Below, piece by piece: positions 34,704 to 46,662 of a DNA stretch of 64,000 nucleotides (position 1 is its first letter; every line of letters begins with the position of its first letter). The DNA lies in contig NZ_JBAKHD010000005.1 in the NCBI RefSeq assembly GCF_049065735.1, positions 186,001-250,000 of the forward strand, written 5' to 3'. Source of the DNA: Paramesorhizobium sp049065735. GTDB taxonomy: Bacteria; Pseudomonadota; Alphaproteobacteria; Rhizobiales; Rhizobiaceae. The notes under the pieces were generated by a model. It worked only from the letters and a program-made list of their open reading frames with translations. It was not told where the DNA came from and searched no databases. Both the position numbers and the translations under genes were made by a program.

Positions 34704-35318
34704 ATGCCCATCCTTTATTCGCAACCCGATTCCGGAAATTGCTATAAGCCCCGGCTTTTAATGGCAAAACTCGGCATTCCGTTTCACCATGTCACCATTT
34801 CCTCCGTCGATGGCTCGACGCGCAAGCCGGACTATCTGGCCAAGAACCCGAACGGCAAGGTGCCGCTGCTGGAATTCGACGATGGCCGCTTCCTCGCCGA
34901 ATCCAACGCCATCCTGCTGCATCTGGCGGAAGGAACGCGCTTTTTGCCTGAGGATGCCTATGAGCGCGCGCTCGTCTATCAATGGCTGTTCTTCGAGCAA
35001 TATAGCCACGAGCCCTATATCGCGGTGCGCCGCGCGCTGATGGTCTATCCTGAACGGGCCAAGGAGGCGACGCCGGAGAAGCTGGCCGCAACCCTTGCGG
35101 GCGGGGAGAAGGCGCTAACCGTGATGGAAATGCAATTGCAGAAGACGCCATTCATCGCCGGGAACGAGATGAGCGTCGCCGACATCGCGCTTTACGCCTA
35201 TACGCATGAGGCGGATCTGGGCGGCTTCGACCTTGCGCGCTATCCGGCTGTCTCGGCATGGCTTAAGCGCGTCGCCGAGGATTCGGGCCATGTGCCGATT
35301 GGATGGATACCGGAATAA
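34704..35318 (+). CDS. Glutathione S-transferase family protein
   Basis: A 204-residue protein with a thioredoxin-like N-terminal domain. SGNCYKPRLLMAKLGIPF contains the likely catalytic Ser/Cys region (about 8-11), and NPNGKVPLLEFDDGRFLAESNAIL has the cis-Pro and the Glu-Ser glutathione contact. The helical C-terminal domain carries the N-cap motif SVADIALYAY. The substrate is unknown. GGAGAATCCC precedes the ATG. Confidence 0.9.
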   Translation: MPILYSQPDSGNCYKPRLLMAKLGIPFHHVTISSVDGSTRKPDYLAKNPNGKVPLLEFDDGRFLAESNAILLHLAEGTRFLPEDAYERALVYQWLFFEQYSHEPYIAVRRALMVYPERAKEATPEKLAATLAGGEKALTVMEMQLQKTPFIAGNEMSVADIALYAYTHEADLGGFDLARYPAVSAWLKRVAEDSGHVPIGWIPE

Positions 35319-35326
35319 GGCCAAAC

Positions 35327-35350
35327 AAAAAGGCGGGGTTGCCCCCGCCT
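35327..35350 (-). terminator. Terminator of the second cold-shock gene
   Basis: The minus strand reads a GC stem (AGGCGGG / CCCGCCT around GGGCAAC) followed by four to five T. It lies between the convergent GST and cold-shock genes. Confidence 0.75.
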
Positions 35351-35382
35351 CGTGTTTGCGTGCTCGTGAGAGCTGAGAAGAA

Positions 35383-35592
35383 TCAGGCGACCGAGAGATT
35401 GTCGGCGGAGGACTTGCCGGAACGGCGGTCCTGCACGATTTCGTAGTTGATCTTCTGCCCTTCATCGAGGGAGGAGAGGCCCGCGCGCTGAACGGCGGAG
35501 ATGTGGACGAAAACGTCCGCGCCGCCCTGGTCCGGCTGGATGAAGCCGAAGCCCTTCGTGCTGTTGAACCACTTCACTGTTCCCTTAGCCAT
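35383..35592 (-). CDS. cspA: Cold-shock protein (copy 2), CspA-like
   Basis: A 69-residue cold-shock domain, MAKGTVKWFNSTKGFGFI with FVHISAV, closest in form to the rhizobial CspA proteins. The closing NLSV is the usual family end. A 287-base non-coding stretch upstream likely contains a structured leader. It differs from copy 1 at 13755-13970 in the N-terminus (TVKWFN versus LVKFFN), so the two are distinct family members. Confidence 0.94.
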   Translation of the reverse strand: MAKGTVKWFNSTKGFGFIQPDQGGADVFVHISAVQRAGLSSLDEGQKINYEIVQDRRSGKSSADNLSVA

Positions 35593-35879
35593 GGGAAAAT
35601 TCCTTTAACGTCATAGAGGATAGTACCCGCATGAAGACATGCGGGACCGCGAATCGAGATTATGGAGAGGAGATCATCAGGAAGCGCGGATAGTCCGAGC
35701 AGGTCGCAAAGTCTCTCGACCGAAATATCGATAACAGGGATTTTAGGGCACAATCGGGCAGATGGCAAGGGAGTAAGCAACGCGGCGATAACCGAGCACC
35801 GAAAGGGATGAACATACTGCGCCGCTGCCTTATTGCCTTAACAGCCTGCGCCCATACATCTTGGGAATGAAGCGGATCG

Positions 35880-37733
35880 ATGGCGATTCGTCCCAGATGG
35901 AAAAAGGGGCAGCTGTTGGAGACCTCAAGCGGAGCTTCCGAACCGAAACCGGACAAGAAAGCCTCCCGCCTGTCGCGCCTGATGGGCCGCGCCGATCCGG
36001 GGCGGACCGATATCGTGGCGCAGGGCACGATGATGATCGGTGCCTTCTGGGTCTCGCCTGTGCGCAACACGCTGATCGTGACCGGCAGCCTGATCTTCCT
36101 CCTCATCGCTGCCATCGCTTACGGCCAGCTCTGGCTCAACAGCTGGAACGTGCCGTTTTACGACGCACTGTCGCGGCGCGACGTGAACGCCTTCCTGCAT
36201 CAGCTTATGATTTTCGTCGGCATTGCCGGGACGCTGCTGGTGCTCAACGTGACGCAGACCTGGCTCAACCAGATGTTCAAGATGAAGCTGCGCGAGGGGC
36301 TGGCTGGCGACCTGATCCGCGAATGGATGGTGCCGGGCCGTGCCTTCCGCCTTTCCGGGGCAGGGGAAATCGGCGTCAACCCGGACCAGCGGCTGCACGA
36401 GGATGCCCGGCATCTGGCCGAAATGACGGCGGATCTCGGCATCGGGCTGCTGCAGGCCTCGATCATCCTCATCAGCTTCATCGGCGTGCTCTGGCAATTG
36501 TCTGCCGGGTTCATCTTTCATGTCGGCGGCTATAATTTCTCCATTCCCGGCTACATGGTCTGGGCGGCGATCTTCTATGCGGCTTCCGCCTCATGGCTGA
36601 CATGGATCGTCGGGCGCAAGCTGGTGACGATCAATGCCGACCGCTATGCGCGCGAGGCGGATCTGCGCTTTTCGCTGATGCGGGTTAACGAGCATATCGA
36701 CGCCATCGCGCTGGCGCGGGGAGAAGCCGATGAGAAACGTCGGCTCGATCTCGACCTGGATGCGGTTCTGGCCGCCATCCGGCGCATCGTCTATGCCCTG
36801 ACCAATCTGACCTGGGTCACTGCCGGCTATGGCTGGTTCACCATCGTCGCGCCCATTCTGGTGGCCGCGCCGGTCTATTTCTCGGGCGGGCTTACCTTTG
36901 GCGGGCTGATGATGGCGGTGGGCGCGTTCACGCAGGTGCATACATCGCTGCGCTGGTTCGTGGACAATTTCGGCGCCATCGCCGACTGGCGCGCCACGCT
37001 GCTGCGCGTCGCCTCCTTCCGGCAGGCGGTCATGCAGATGGACGAGTTCTCTCCGCTGGAGCAGCGCATAACGACCGAGGAGAACGAGGGAAAAGCCCTC
37101 ACCATCGACGATCTCGAAATCGTCTCGACCGAGGGCGGAATGCGGCTGCGCGAGGCGCATGTGGAGGTGAAGCCCGGCGAGCGGGTGCTGATCATCGGCC
37201 AGCCGGGCGCCGACAAGACGCTGCTGTTCCGTGCGCTTGCCGGGCTCTGGCCTTGGGGGGCGGGGAGGATCGGCCTGCCGAAGGACGAAGAAGTCATCTA
37301 TATGCCGCGCATTCCCTATTTCCCGCCGACCTCGTTACGCGGTGCGCTCGCCTATCCGCTGGATAGCGGCCGCTTTTTCGAGGACGATCTCAAGGCGGCG
37401 CTGAAACGCGGCGGCCTTGACCGGCTCGTCTCAAGCCTCGACCGCGTGGCGCGCTGGGACAGGGTCCTGACCGAAGACGAGCAGCAATGCCTCGCCTTTG
37501 CGCGCCTAAGCCTCATCAACCCGCGCTGGGTGGTGGTGGACGAGGCGCTCGACGGCATGGAAGAGGAGGCACTCGACCGCGTGCTCGACATTCTACGCAA
37601 TTACATGGAGGAAGCCGCGGTCATCCATATCGGCAAGCGCTTGCCGCACGACCATGTGTTCTCGCGGGTGCTGCATTTGGAGAAGGTGGAGGCAGACAGG
37701 CGAGAGGAACTGAAGAGCCAGGTGGCTGGATGA
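35880..37733 (+). CDS. ABC transporter with fused permease and ATPase, SbmA/YddA-like
   Basis: A 617-residue protein. The membrane domain (about residues 50-385) has six helices of the SbmA/BacA type, with YGQLWLNSWNVPFYDALSRRD and LTWIVGRKLVTINADRYAREADLRFSLMR. The ATPase domain is C-terminal. Its motifs are degenerate: Walker A reads GQPGADKT, the signature region LTEDEQQCLAFARL, and the Walker B region WVVVDEALDG. COG4178 members import or export peptides and very-long-chain fatty acids. Whether this protein hydrolyses ATP well is uncertain. The ribosome-binding site before the ATG at 35880 is weak. Confidence 0.87.
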   Translation: MAIRPRWKKGQLLETSSGASEPKPDKKASRLSRLMGRADPGRTDIVAQGTMMIGAFWVSPVRNTLIVTGSLIFLLIAAIAYGQLWLNSWNVPFYDALSRRDVNAFLHQLMIFVGIAGTLLVLNVTQTWLNQMFKMKLREGLAGDLIREWMVPGRAFRLSGAGEIGVNPDQRLHEDARHLAEMTADLGIGLLQASIILISFIGVLWQLSAGFIFHVGGYNFSIPGYMVWAAIFYAASASWLTWIVGRKLVTINADRYAREADLRFSLMRVNEHIDAIALARGEADEKRRLDLDLDAVLAAIRRIVYALTNLTWVTAGYGWFTIVAPILVAAPVYFSGGLTFGGLMMAVGAFTQVHTSLRWFVDNFGAIADWRATLLRVASFRQAVMQMDEFSPLEQRITTEENEGKALTIDDLEIVSTEGGMRLREAHVEVKPGERVLIIGQPGADKTLLFRALAGLWPWGAGRIGLPKDEEVIYMPRIPYFPPTSLRGALAYPLDSGRFFEDDLKAALKRGGLDRLVSSLDRVARWDRVLTEDEQQCLAFARLSLINPRWVVVDEALDGMEEEALDRVLDILRNYMEEAAVIHIGKRLPHDHVFSRVLHLEKVEADRREELKSQVAG

Positions 37734-37920
37734 AAGAGCAAAGTCGGCGCACGCTTATACTTGGCGCTTCAACACGGAGCCTCGCCGAGATCGGCGGTCG
37801 GCTTGGACGCAGAGCCACCAGATGATGGTGGCGGTCTTTCCCCGCCGCACGCCGAAATCAGCGCGCGGGTTACCGCGCTGATATTATTATGTTTGGCTTG
37901 CCGCCATTCAGCGATTCCGG

Positions 37921-41403
<3,483 letters not shown>

Positions 41404-41727
41404 GGGTCTGTTCCGTCGCTTTGGGCCGCGCGATAAGAACCCGCGCAAGGTATGACCTCGGCAGGCTGGCAGCAGATTTCTATGGGCTAAGCGGGCCTTA
41501 TAGGCAAAGGCGGCCCGCGACGTAACCCCCAAAATCAGGATTTTTCATGGTTTTGTTCGGGTTTGTGCGCCAAGCGAGCTTCGCGAGCGCGCGATAAAGC
41601 GATCCCGAAATGAAATTCAAGATAAAATGCTCTCGACAGGTAACTTTCGCGAGAGAAATGGCCAGAATCGTTGACAATTGGAAGGTTGCTTCTCAGTTCA
41701 CCGATGAATTGGATAGTAGAGGTTCTC
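41404..41727. other. Divergent carB / MFS control region
   Basis: There are 324 bases without a gene. The carB promoter must lie on the minus strand here. TTCA-N4-TGAA (about 41697-41708) before the MFS start is a weak version of the operator-like repeat seen at 43462-43481. I see no riboswitch or terminator of note. Confidence 0.3.
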
Positions 41728-42954
41728 ATGGACAAGCGGTTTTTCTGGCTGGCATTGGGGTCTTTTACCATCGGCACCGAGGGATATGTCATCTCGAGCC
41801 TTTTGCCTGCCATAGCTGACGATGTCGGGATAACGGTGCCGCATGCGGGGTTTCTCATCACGGCGTTCGCGCTCGCTTATGCCATCGGCGCGCCGGTGCT
41901 GACCACGCTGGCGGCTGCGGCGGATCGGCGCCGCGTCATCACCGCGACCATGGGCTTTTTTGTCATCGGCAGTCTCGCCGCCGCTGTGAGTTCGTCCTTC
42001 GGAATGCTGGTTATCGCCCGGGTCGTCATGGCGCTGGCCGCGGGCCTGTTCACGGCGACGGCGCAGGCGACCGCCGTGGCGCTTGCGGGACCGAAGCATC
42101 AGGCGAAGGCAATTTCGATCATCGCCGGGGGTGCGACGGTTGCAGTGACACTTGGTGCGCCGCTGGGCGCGCTCATCGGAGCGGTTTTCGGCTGGCGGGG
42201 AACTTTTCTTACCATTGGGATACTCAGCGGTATTGCAGCCATCGTCTTATGGAACGAGCTGCCGCGCGGCCTTACCGGTGAGCGGCAGTTACTATCGCAA
42301 CGGATGGCGGCGGCAGTGCAGCCGGGAGTGCTGCCGGGGCTGATCACGACTTTCCTCTTCACCGCCGGGTCCTTCACGGTCTATTCCTACATCGCGCCGC
42401 TGGCGATGCAGGGAGCCGGGTTGGGCAGCAGGACGCTTCCCGTCATGCTGCTGCTCTTCGGTCTTGGCGCGGTGATCGGGAATCTTGCCGGGGGCGCACT
42501 TGCCGACCGTTTCGGCGCCAGCCGGGCCGGGTTCTTCATGCTGGTGTTCGATGCGCTGATTCTTGCGGTTTTATCGCTCATCCCGCTCTTTGCGCCGCGT
42601 CCGCTCGCCGGCGAACTCCTCATCGCGGCCATGGTCCCCTGGGGCCTTATCGGTTGGGCCTTTCCTCCGGCGCAGGCGAGCCATATCGTCAGCGTTGCGC
42701 CGAAGCTCGCCCCAATGACGCTGGCGCTCAACAATTCGGTGGTTTTCCTGGGAGTCGCTGTCGGCTCGGTTGCCGGTAGCCTCGTTCTGGAGCATGGCGG
42801 GGCCGCATGGCTTGGCTTCGTTTCAGCCGGTTTCGCGGTGCTGGCGATGGTGTGGCTGCTGGTTTTTCAGGAGCCGGCTATGGGGAGGCAGAAGCCGGGC
42901 AGAGCGAGGAGGAATGTGGCTCGCCAGCAGACTGTAAGTCCGGCAGGTAAATGA
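41728..42954 (+). CDS. MFS efflux transporter (copy 1)
   Basis: A 408-residue, 12-helix member of the DHA1 group of MFS pumps. It starts MDKRFFWLALGSFTIGTEGYVISSLLPAIADD. Motif A is in the ADRRRVI region, and motif C-like glycines are around GGATVAVTLGAPLGALIG. Related pumps (AraJ/YdhP type) export sugars or drugs. A paralogue at 43494-44669 is closely similar along its length, with an ArsR-type gene between them. The tail is longer and basic (GRQKPGRARRNVARQQ). Confidence 0.9.
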   Translation: MDKRFFWLALGSFTIGTEGYVISSLLPAIADDVGITVPHAGFLITAFALAYAIGAPVLTTLAAAADRRRVITATMGFFVIGSLAAAVSSSFGMLVIARVVMALAAGLFTATAQATAVALAGPKHQAKAISIIAGGATVAVTLGAPLGALIGAVFGWRGTFLTIGILSGIAAIVLWNELPRGLTGERQLLSQRMAAAVQPGVLPGLITTFLFTAGSFTVYSYIAPLAMQGAGLGSRTLPVMLLLFGLGAVIGNLAGGALADRFGASRAGFFMLVFDALILAVLSLIPLFAPRPLAGELLIAAMVPWGLIGWAFPPAQASHIVSVAPKLAPMTLALNNSVVFLGVAVGSVAGSLVLEHGGAAWLGFVSAGFAVLAMVWLLVFQEPAMGRQKPGRARRNVARQQTVSPAGK

Positions 42955-42976
42955 CTGTCCCGGTTGCTCCTCGCCC

Positions 42977-43339
42977 TTACTGGGCGCTCGGTTTTTGAGC
43001 GTCCGCATCCCCATTCTCAATCACAAGCGACATTTCGATGGCTCTGGCGATAATGCAGTCGAGAAAGCCGGGGAAGCGCTGGTCGAGATCGGCGCGGCGC
43101 AGGCTGACGAGCCGCGCGGTGCCGCATGGTTCGACATTGACCACACCCGCTTCGCGCAGCTTGGCCACGTGATAGCTAATATTGGTCTTGGAGCCGAAAT
43201 GCTGGAACCGGCTGCAGGGCAGCGGAGCGTCTTCGTGGCGGGCGAGATAGCCGACAATGGCCAGCCGTGTGTTGTCGCCAAGCGCGGACAAAACGTTGGA
43301 AAGCTCGATCTGGTCTATATCCGGATGCGGCAGTGACAT
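42977..43339 (-). CDS. ArsR-family regulator
   Basis: A 120-residue winged-helix protein. IELSNVLSALGDNTRLAIVGYLARHEDAPLPCSRF is followed by the recognition helix SKTNISYHVAKLREAGVV. Cysteines at PLPCSRF and VEPCGTA could sense metal or redox state, but the classic CVC metal box is absent. It is divergent from MFS copy 2 and convergent with copy 1. The inverted repeat at 43462-43481 is its likely operator. I chose the ATG at 43339 as the family start. Confidence 0.88.
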   Translation of the reverse strand: MSLPHPDIDQIELSNVLSALGDNTRLAIVGYLARHEDAPLPCSRFQHFGSKTNISYHVAKLREAGVVNVEPCGTARLVSLRRADLDQRFPGFLDCIIARAIEMSLVIENGDADAQKPSAQ

Positions 43340-43461
43340 GGGCCACAGATAAACCCAACCCCGAAGAAATTCAATGCGGCGGGACGTCTCGCTGGTTCCT
43401 GACAGTCCGCTGTCAGCAGGACGGCGGCATCGGATTGACATCAGGTAGGCCTTGGTTCAAT

Positions 43462-43481
43462 AGTTCAATAAACTTTGAACT
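43462..43481 (+). promoter_or_regulatory. Inverted repeat, probable ArsR-type operator
   Basis: Perfect arms AGTTCAA and TTGAACT around a six-base spacer, 2 bases upstream of the Shine-Dalgarno of MFS copy 2. A further GGTTCAA (43455-43461) precedes it. Size and place match ArsR-family operators. Confidence 0.6.
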
Positions 43482-43493
43482 AAGGGATGTCTC

Positions 43494-44669
43494 ATGGACA
43501 AGCGACTTATCTGGCTGGCTGTCGGGTCTTTTACAATCGGCACGGAAGGGTTCGTCATGTCGAGCCTGCTGCCGGCGATTTCCGCCGATGCGGGCATTAA
43601 TATGGCGCAGGCGGGCTTCCTCATCACCGCTTTCGCGCTTGCCTATGCCATCGGCGCGCCGCTGCTGACCACGCTGGCGGGCGCGGCGGACCGGCGGTGC
43701 GTTATTGCCGCGACGATGGGGGTCTTCGTCATCGGCAATCTCATCGCTGCGGCGAGCTCCTCCTTCGCGCTGCTGCTCGTCGCGCGCATTCTGATGGCGC
43801 TGGCGGCCGGGCTTTTTGCGGCGACGGCGCAGGCGACAGCCGTGGCGCTTGCCGGGCCGGAGCATAGGGCGCGGGCAATCGCCGTCGTCGTCGGCGGCAC
43901 GACGGTGGCCGTGGCGTTCGGTGCACCGCTCGGCGCGCTGATCGGCGCGGCATTCGGCTGGCGGGGAACTTTCCTTTCGGTAGCGGTGCTGGGTGCAGTT
44001 GCCGCTGCGATCCTGTGGTTCAAGCTGCCGCGCGGCCTCAAGGGCACGAGGCTGGCCTTGAGCGAGCGTCTGACGGCGGCTGGGCGACCGGGTGTCTTCC
44101 CATCCCTCGTCACCACCTTCCTGTGCATGGCCGGGTATTTCACCGCCTTCTCCTATATCGCACCGCTGGCAATGGAAGTTGGGCTTGGAGCCGGAGCGTT
44201 ACCCGTGATGTTGCTCGTCTTCGGCATCAGTGCGGCCATTGGAAATTTGAGCAGCGGCTATGTGGCGGACCGTTTCGGTCCGATGCAGACGGTGCTTCTC
44301 GTGCTGGCCCTTGGCGCGATCTCGCTTGCCCTGCTTTCCATCATCCCGCTTTTCGCGCCGCGTCCGCTCGCCGGGATATTGCTCATCGCCGCCATGGTGC
44401 CCTGGGGCATTGTCGGCTGGGCGTTCAATCCCGCGCAGGCGAGCCATATCGTCGGCGTCGCGCCGGAACTGGCGCCGATGACGCTGTCGCTCAACAATTC
44501 GGCGCTCTATCTCGGGATTGCCTTCGGGTCATTCGCCGGGGGACTCGTGCTTCAATATGGCGCGCCGGTGGAACTCGGCTTTGTCGCGGCCTTCTTCGAG
44601 CTATGCGCGATCTTCGTGGTGGTCGTGTTCCAGAAACCCGCCGCGCGGGCGGCTGCGGCGGCGGCCTGA
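43494..44669 (+). CDS. MFS efflux transporter (copy 2)
   Basis: A 391-residue, 12-helix MFS pump, paralogous to copy 1. The start MDKRLIWLAVGSFTIGTEGFV is nearly the same. Shared stretches include FLITAFALAYAIGAP and MVPWG-GWAF-PAQASHIV. AAGGGA lies 6 bases before the ATG at 43494. The divergent ArsR-type regulator with an operator at the promoter suggests ligand-induced expression. The natural substrate is unknown. Confidence 0.92.
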   Translation: MDKRLIWLAVGSFTIGTEGFVMSSLLPAISADAGINMAQAGFLITAFALAYAIGAPLLTTLAGAADRRCVIAATMGVFVIGNLIAAASSSFALLLVARILMALAAGLFAATAQATAVALAGPEHRARAIAVVVGGTTVAVAFGAPLGALIGAAFGWRGTFLSVAVLGAVAAAILWFKLPRGLKGTRLALSERLTAAGRPGVFPSLVTTFLCMAGYFTAFSYIAPLAMEVGLGAGALPVMLLVFGISAAIGNLSSGYVADRFGPMQTVLLVLALGAISLALLSIIPLFAPRPLAGILLIAAMVPWGIVGWAFNPAQASHIVGVAPELAPMTLSLNNSALYLGIAFGSFAGGLVLQYGAPVELGFVAAFFELCAIFVVVVFQKPAARAAAAAA

Positions 44670-44801
44670 GTGCTATACGCCCTTGTAACCGTCCGCCATC
44701 TTTCGTGATCGTAGGACGAGCCGAGTTTCGCTGTTGCGAATCCGCGTGTTTGTGTAACGATTGTCGCGACGGGGTTTTCACACGGGACAAGGAGTGGGCT
44801 G

Positions 44802-45725
44802 ATGCGCTGGCAGGGCGGCAGGCAAAGCGACAATGTGGAAGACCTGCGCGACGAGACCGGCGCTTCGCAGAGCGGGTTTGGGCAGCCGAGGATTGGCGGA
44901 GGCGGGCTCGTGGGGCCGGTATTCCAGCTGGTGCGCAATGGCGGCATTCCCGGCATTATCCTGCTGGTGGTGGCCTTCTTCGGGATGAAGGCCATCGGGC
45001 TCGATCCGGTGCAGTTCCTCTTGACCGGCGATCTGGCGCCCGCTCAAAACTCCCGCCAGGTGTCCGGCACTCCGGCTGGCCCGCGCAATGACGAGATGAC
45101 GCAATTCGTGCGCACCGTGCTGGCGGAGACGGAAGATGTGTGGGGCGGCATCTTCAAGGCCAATGGTGCAACTTATGCGCCGCCGACGCTGGTGCTGTTC
45201 AGCAATCAAGTGCGTTCGGCCTGCGGTTTTGCCAGCGCCGCCTCCGGCCCGTTCTACTGCCCGGGCGACCGCAAGGTCTATATCGATCTCAGCTTCTACG
45301 ACGAACTCGCCAACCGCTTCGGCGCGTCCGGCGATTTCGCGCAGGCTTATGTCCTGGCGCACGAAGTAGGGCATCACGTGCAGAACCTGCTCGGCATCCT
45401 GCCGCGCTTCAACCAGGCGCGGCAGACGATGGACGAGGCGCAGGCCAATGCCATGTCGGTGCGCGTGGAACTGCAGGCAGATTGCTTCGCCGGTATCTGG
45501 GGCTACTACACCAACCAGAAGGGCATTGTCGAAAAGGGCGACCTCGAAGAAGCGATCAACGCCGCCCACCAGATCGGCGACGACACGCTGCAAAAGCGCA
45601 CGCAAGGCTATGTGGTGCCTGAAACCTTCAACCACGGAACGTCGGCGCAGCGGGCGGAATGGTTCACGCGCGGCTACACGTCCGGCAAGCTCGATTCCTG
45701 CGATACGTTCAACGCGAATATTTGA
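44802..45725 (+). CDS. Neutral zinc metallopeptidase, YpfJ family
   Basis: A 307-residue protein of the YpfJ/zinc_peptidase family. A Gly-rich cytosolic start RWQGGRQSDNVEDLRDE is followed by one membrane helix (GGIPGIILLVVAFFGMKAIG, about residues 48-67). The periplasmic peptidase domain has YCPGDRKVYIDLSFYDEL and the zinc motif AHEVGHHVQ, with a third ligand in ELQADCFAGIWG. Function in the envelope is unknown. Follows MFS copy 2 by 132 bases. Confidence 0.93.
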   Translation: MRWQGGRQSDNVEDLRDETGASQSGFGQPRIGGGGLVGPVFQLVRNGGIPGIILLVVAFFGMKAIGLDPVQFLLTGDLAPAQNSRQVSGTPAGPRNDEMTQFVRTVLAETEDVWGGIFKANGATYAPPTLVLFSNQVRSACGFASAASGPFYCPGDRKVYIDLSFYDELANRFGASGDFAQAYVLAHEVGHHVQNLLGILPRFNQARQTMDEAQANAMSVRVELQADCFAGIWGYYTNQKGIVEKGDLEEAINAAHQIGDDTLQKRTQGYVVPETFNHGTSAQRAEWFTRGYTSGKLDSCDTFNANI

Positions 45726-45797
45726 GGGCTTGTCCGTTCTTGAATTTCGGGCGGAAAATCCGTATCTTCCGTAAGATGCGGATTAAAGGAGGCCGGT

Positions 45798-46088
45798 ATG
45801 GTGACGGTTCCCGCGACTGAAATCCAGAAAAACTTCGGAGAGTGGCATGACCGCTCGTTCGAAGAGCCTGTAGAGATCACCAAATATGGCCGTACTTCGG
45901 CCTATCTCATCTCGGCCTCGCTCTTCAAGGAAATGTGGGCCAGCTACCGCCGCGCCGCTCCGGTGTCCGCATTGTCGGAGGATGATGTCAATCTTATTCT
46001 GAGATCTGAGGTGATGACCGGCCAACCATACAATCTCGACGATCTTCCGGAAGAACGGGCTGACCTGTCTATTACTCCAAAGCGATAG
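45798..46088 (+). CDS. Phd/YefM-type antitoxin
   Basis: A 96-residue protein. The opening MVTVPATEIQKNFGEWHDRSFEEPVEITKYGRTSAYLISA is the Phd/YefM DNA-binding fold; the C-terminal 35 residues are the likely toxin-wrapping arm. GGAGG precedes the ATG. The next gene, 8 bases later, resembles PemK-type toxins, so the two form a type II toxin-antitoxin module and this protein should also repress the pair. Confidence 0.85.
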   Translation: MVTVPATEIQKNFGEWHDRSFEEPVEITKYGRTSAYLISASLFKEMWASYRRAAPVSALSEDDVNLILRSEVMTGQPYNLDDLPEERADLSITPKR

Positions 46089-46096
46089 GTTATGCC

Positions 46097-46549
46097 GTGA
46101 GGATTCCTGCCGATCCTCCCGTGGGCCACGTGATTGCATATGAGTATCTCTGGGTCTCGAAGGCAGGGCAGCGAGAGGATGGCGAAAAGACCTATCCGGC
46201 GGCGGTGGTCCTCGCCCGGCATGACATTGGGCCGACTGCTGTCGCCTATGTCCTGGGTATTTCGCATAGTCCGCCGCTGCCGGGGCGTCGGGCGCTTGAG
46301 GTTCCTCTGAAGCTAAAGCGCCATCTGGGCCTCGATGACGAGCCTTCGTGGCTCTATACCGATGAGATCAACATATTTGCCTGGCCGGGCCCTGATCTGA
46401 GGCCCGCCGAACATCTCTCATGTCTGCCTACGGCGCGAGACACATGCGTTATCGGCCCGTTGCCAGGTGATTGGTTCCGGGCAGTTACGCAGCATCTGGC
46501 GGAAAGCCACCGGCTGGGGCGCGTGAAAACGGTACCGCGCACAGTTTGA
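46097..46549 (+). CDS. PemK/MazF-like toxin
   Basis: A 150-residue protein starting at a GTG. It matches the rhizobial 'growth inhibitor PemK-like' family as I remember it: GHVIAYEYLWVSKAGQREDGEKTYPAAVVLA, then VPLKLKRHLGLDDEPSWLYTDEINIFAWPGPDLRP. Related MazF/PemK proteins are ribosome-independent mRNA endonucleases. Placed 8 bases after the Phd/YefM-type antitoxin. The fold is inferred; catalytic residues were not verified. Confidence 0.75.
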   Translation: MRIPADPPVGHVIAYEYLWVSKAGQREDGEKTYPAAVVLARHDIGPTAVAYVLGISHSPPLPGRRALEVPLKLKRHLGLDDEPSWLYTDEINIFAWPGPDLRPAEHLSCLPTARDTCVIGPLPGDWFRAVTQHLAESHRLGRVKTVPRTV

Positions 46550-46662
46550 TAAGCAAACTCTCCCCGTTCTGCCTCCTTTGAGGCGTTCCCGGATTGTTTC
46601 CTTAGAATTTTTCAAATAAACATTCGCCTCTTTGTGGAAACTTTTTTCGTCTGGTTTTTTCC

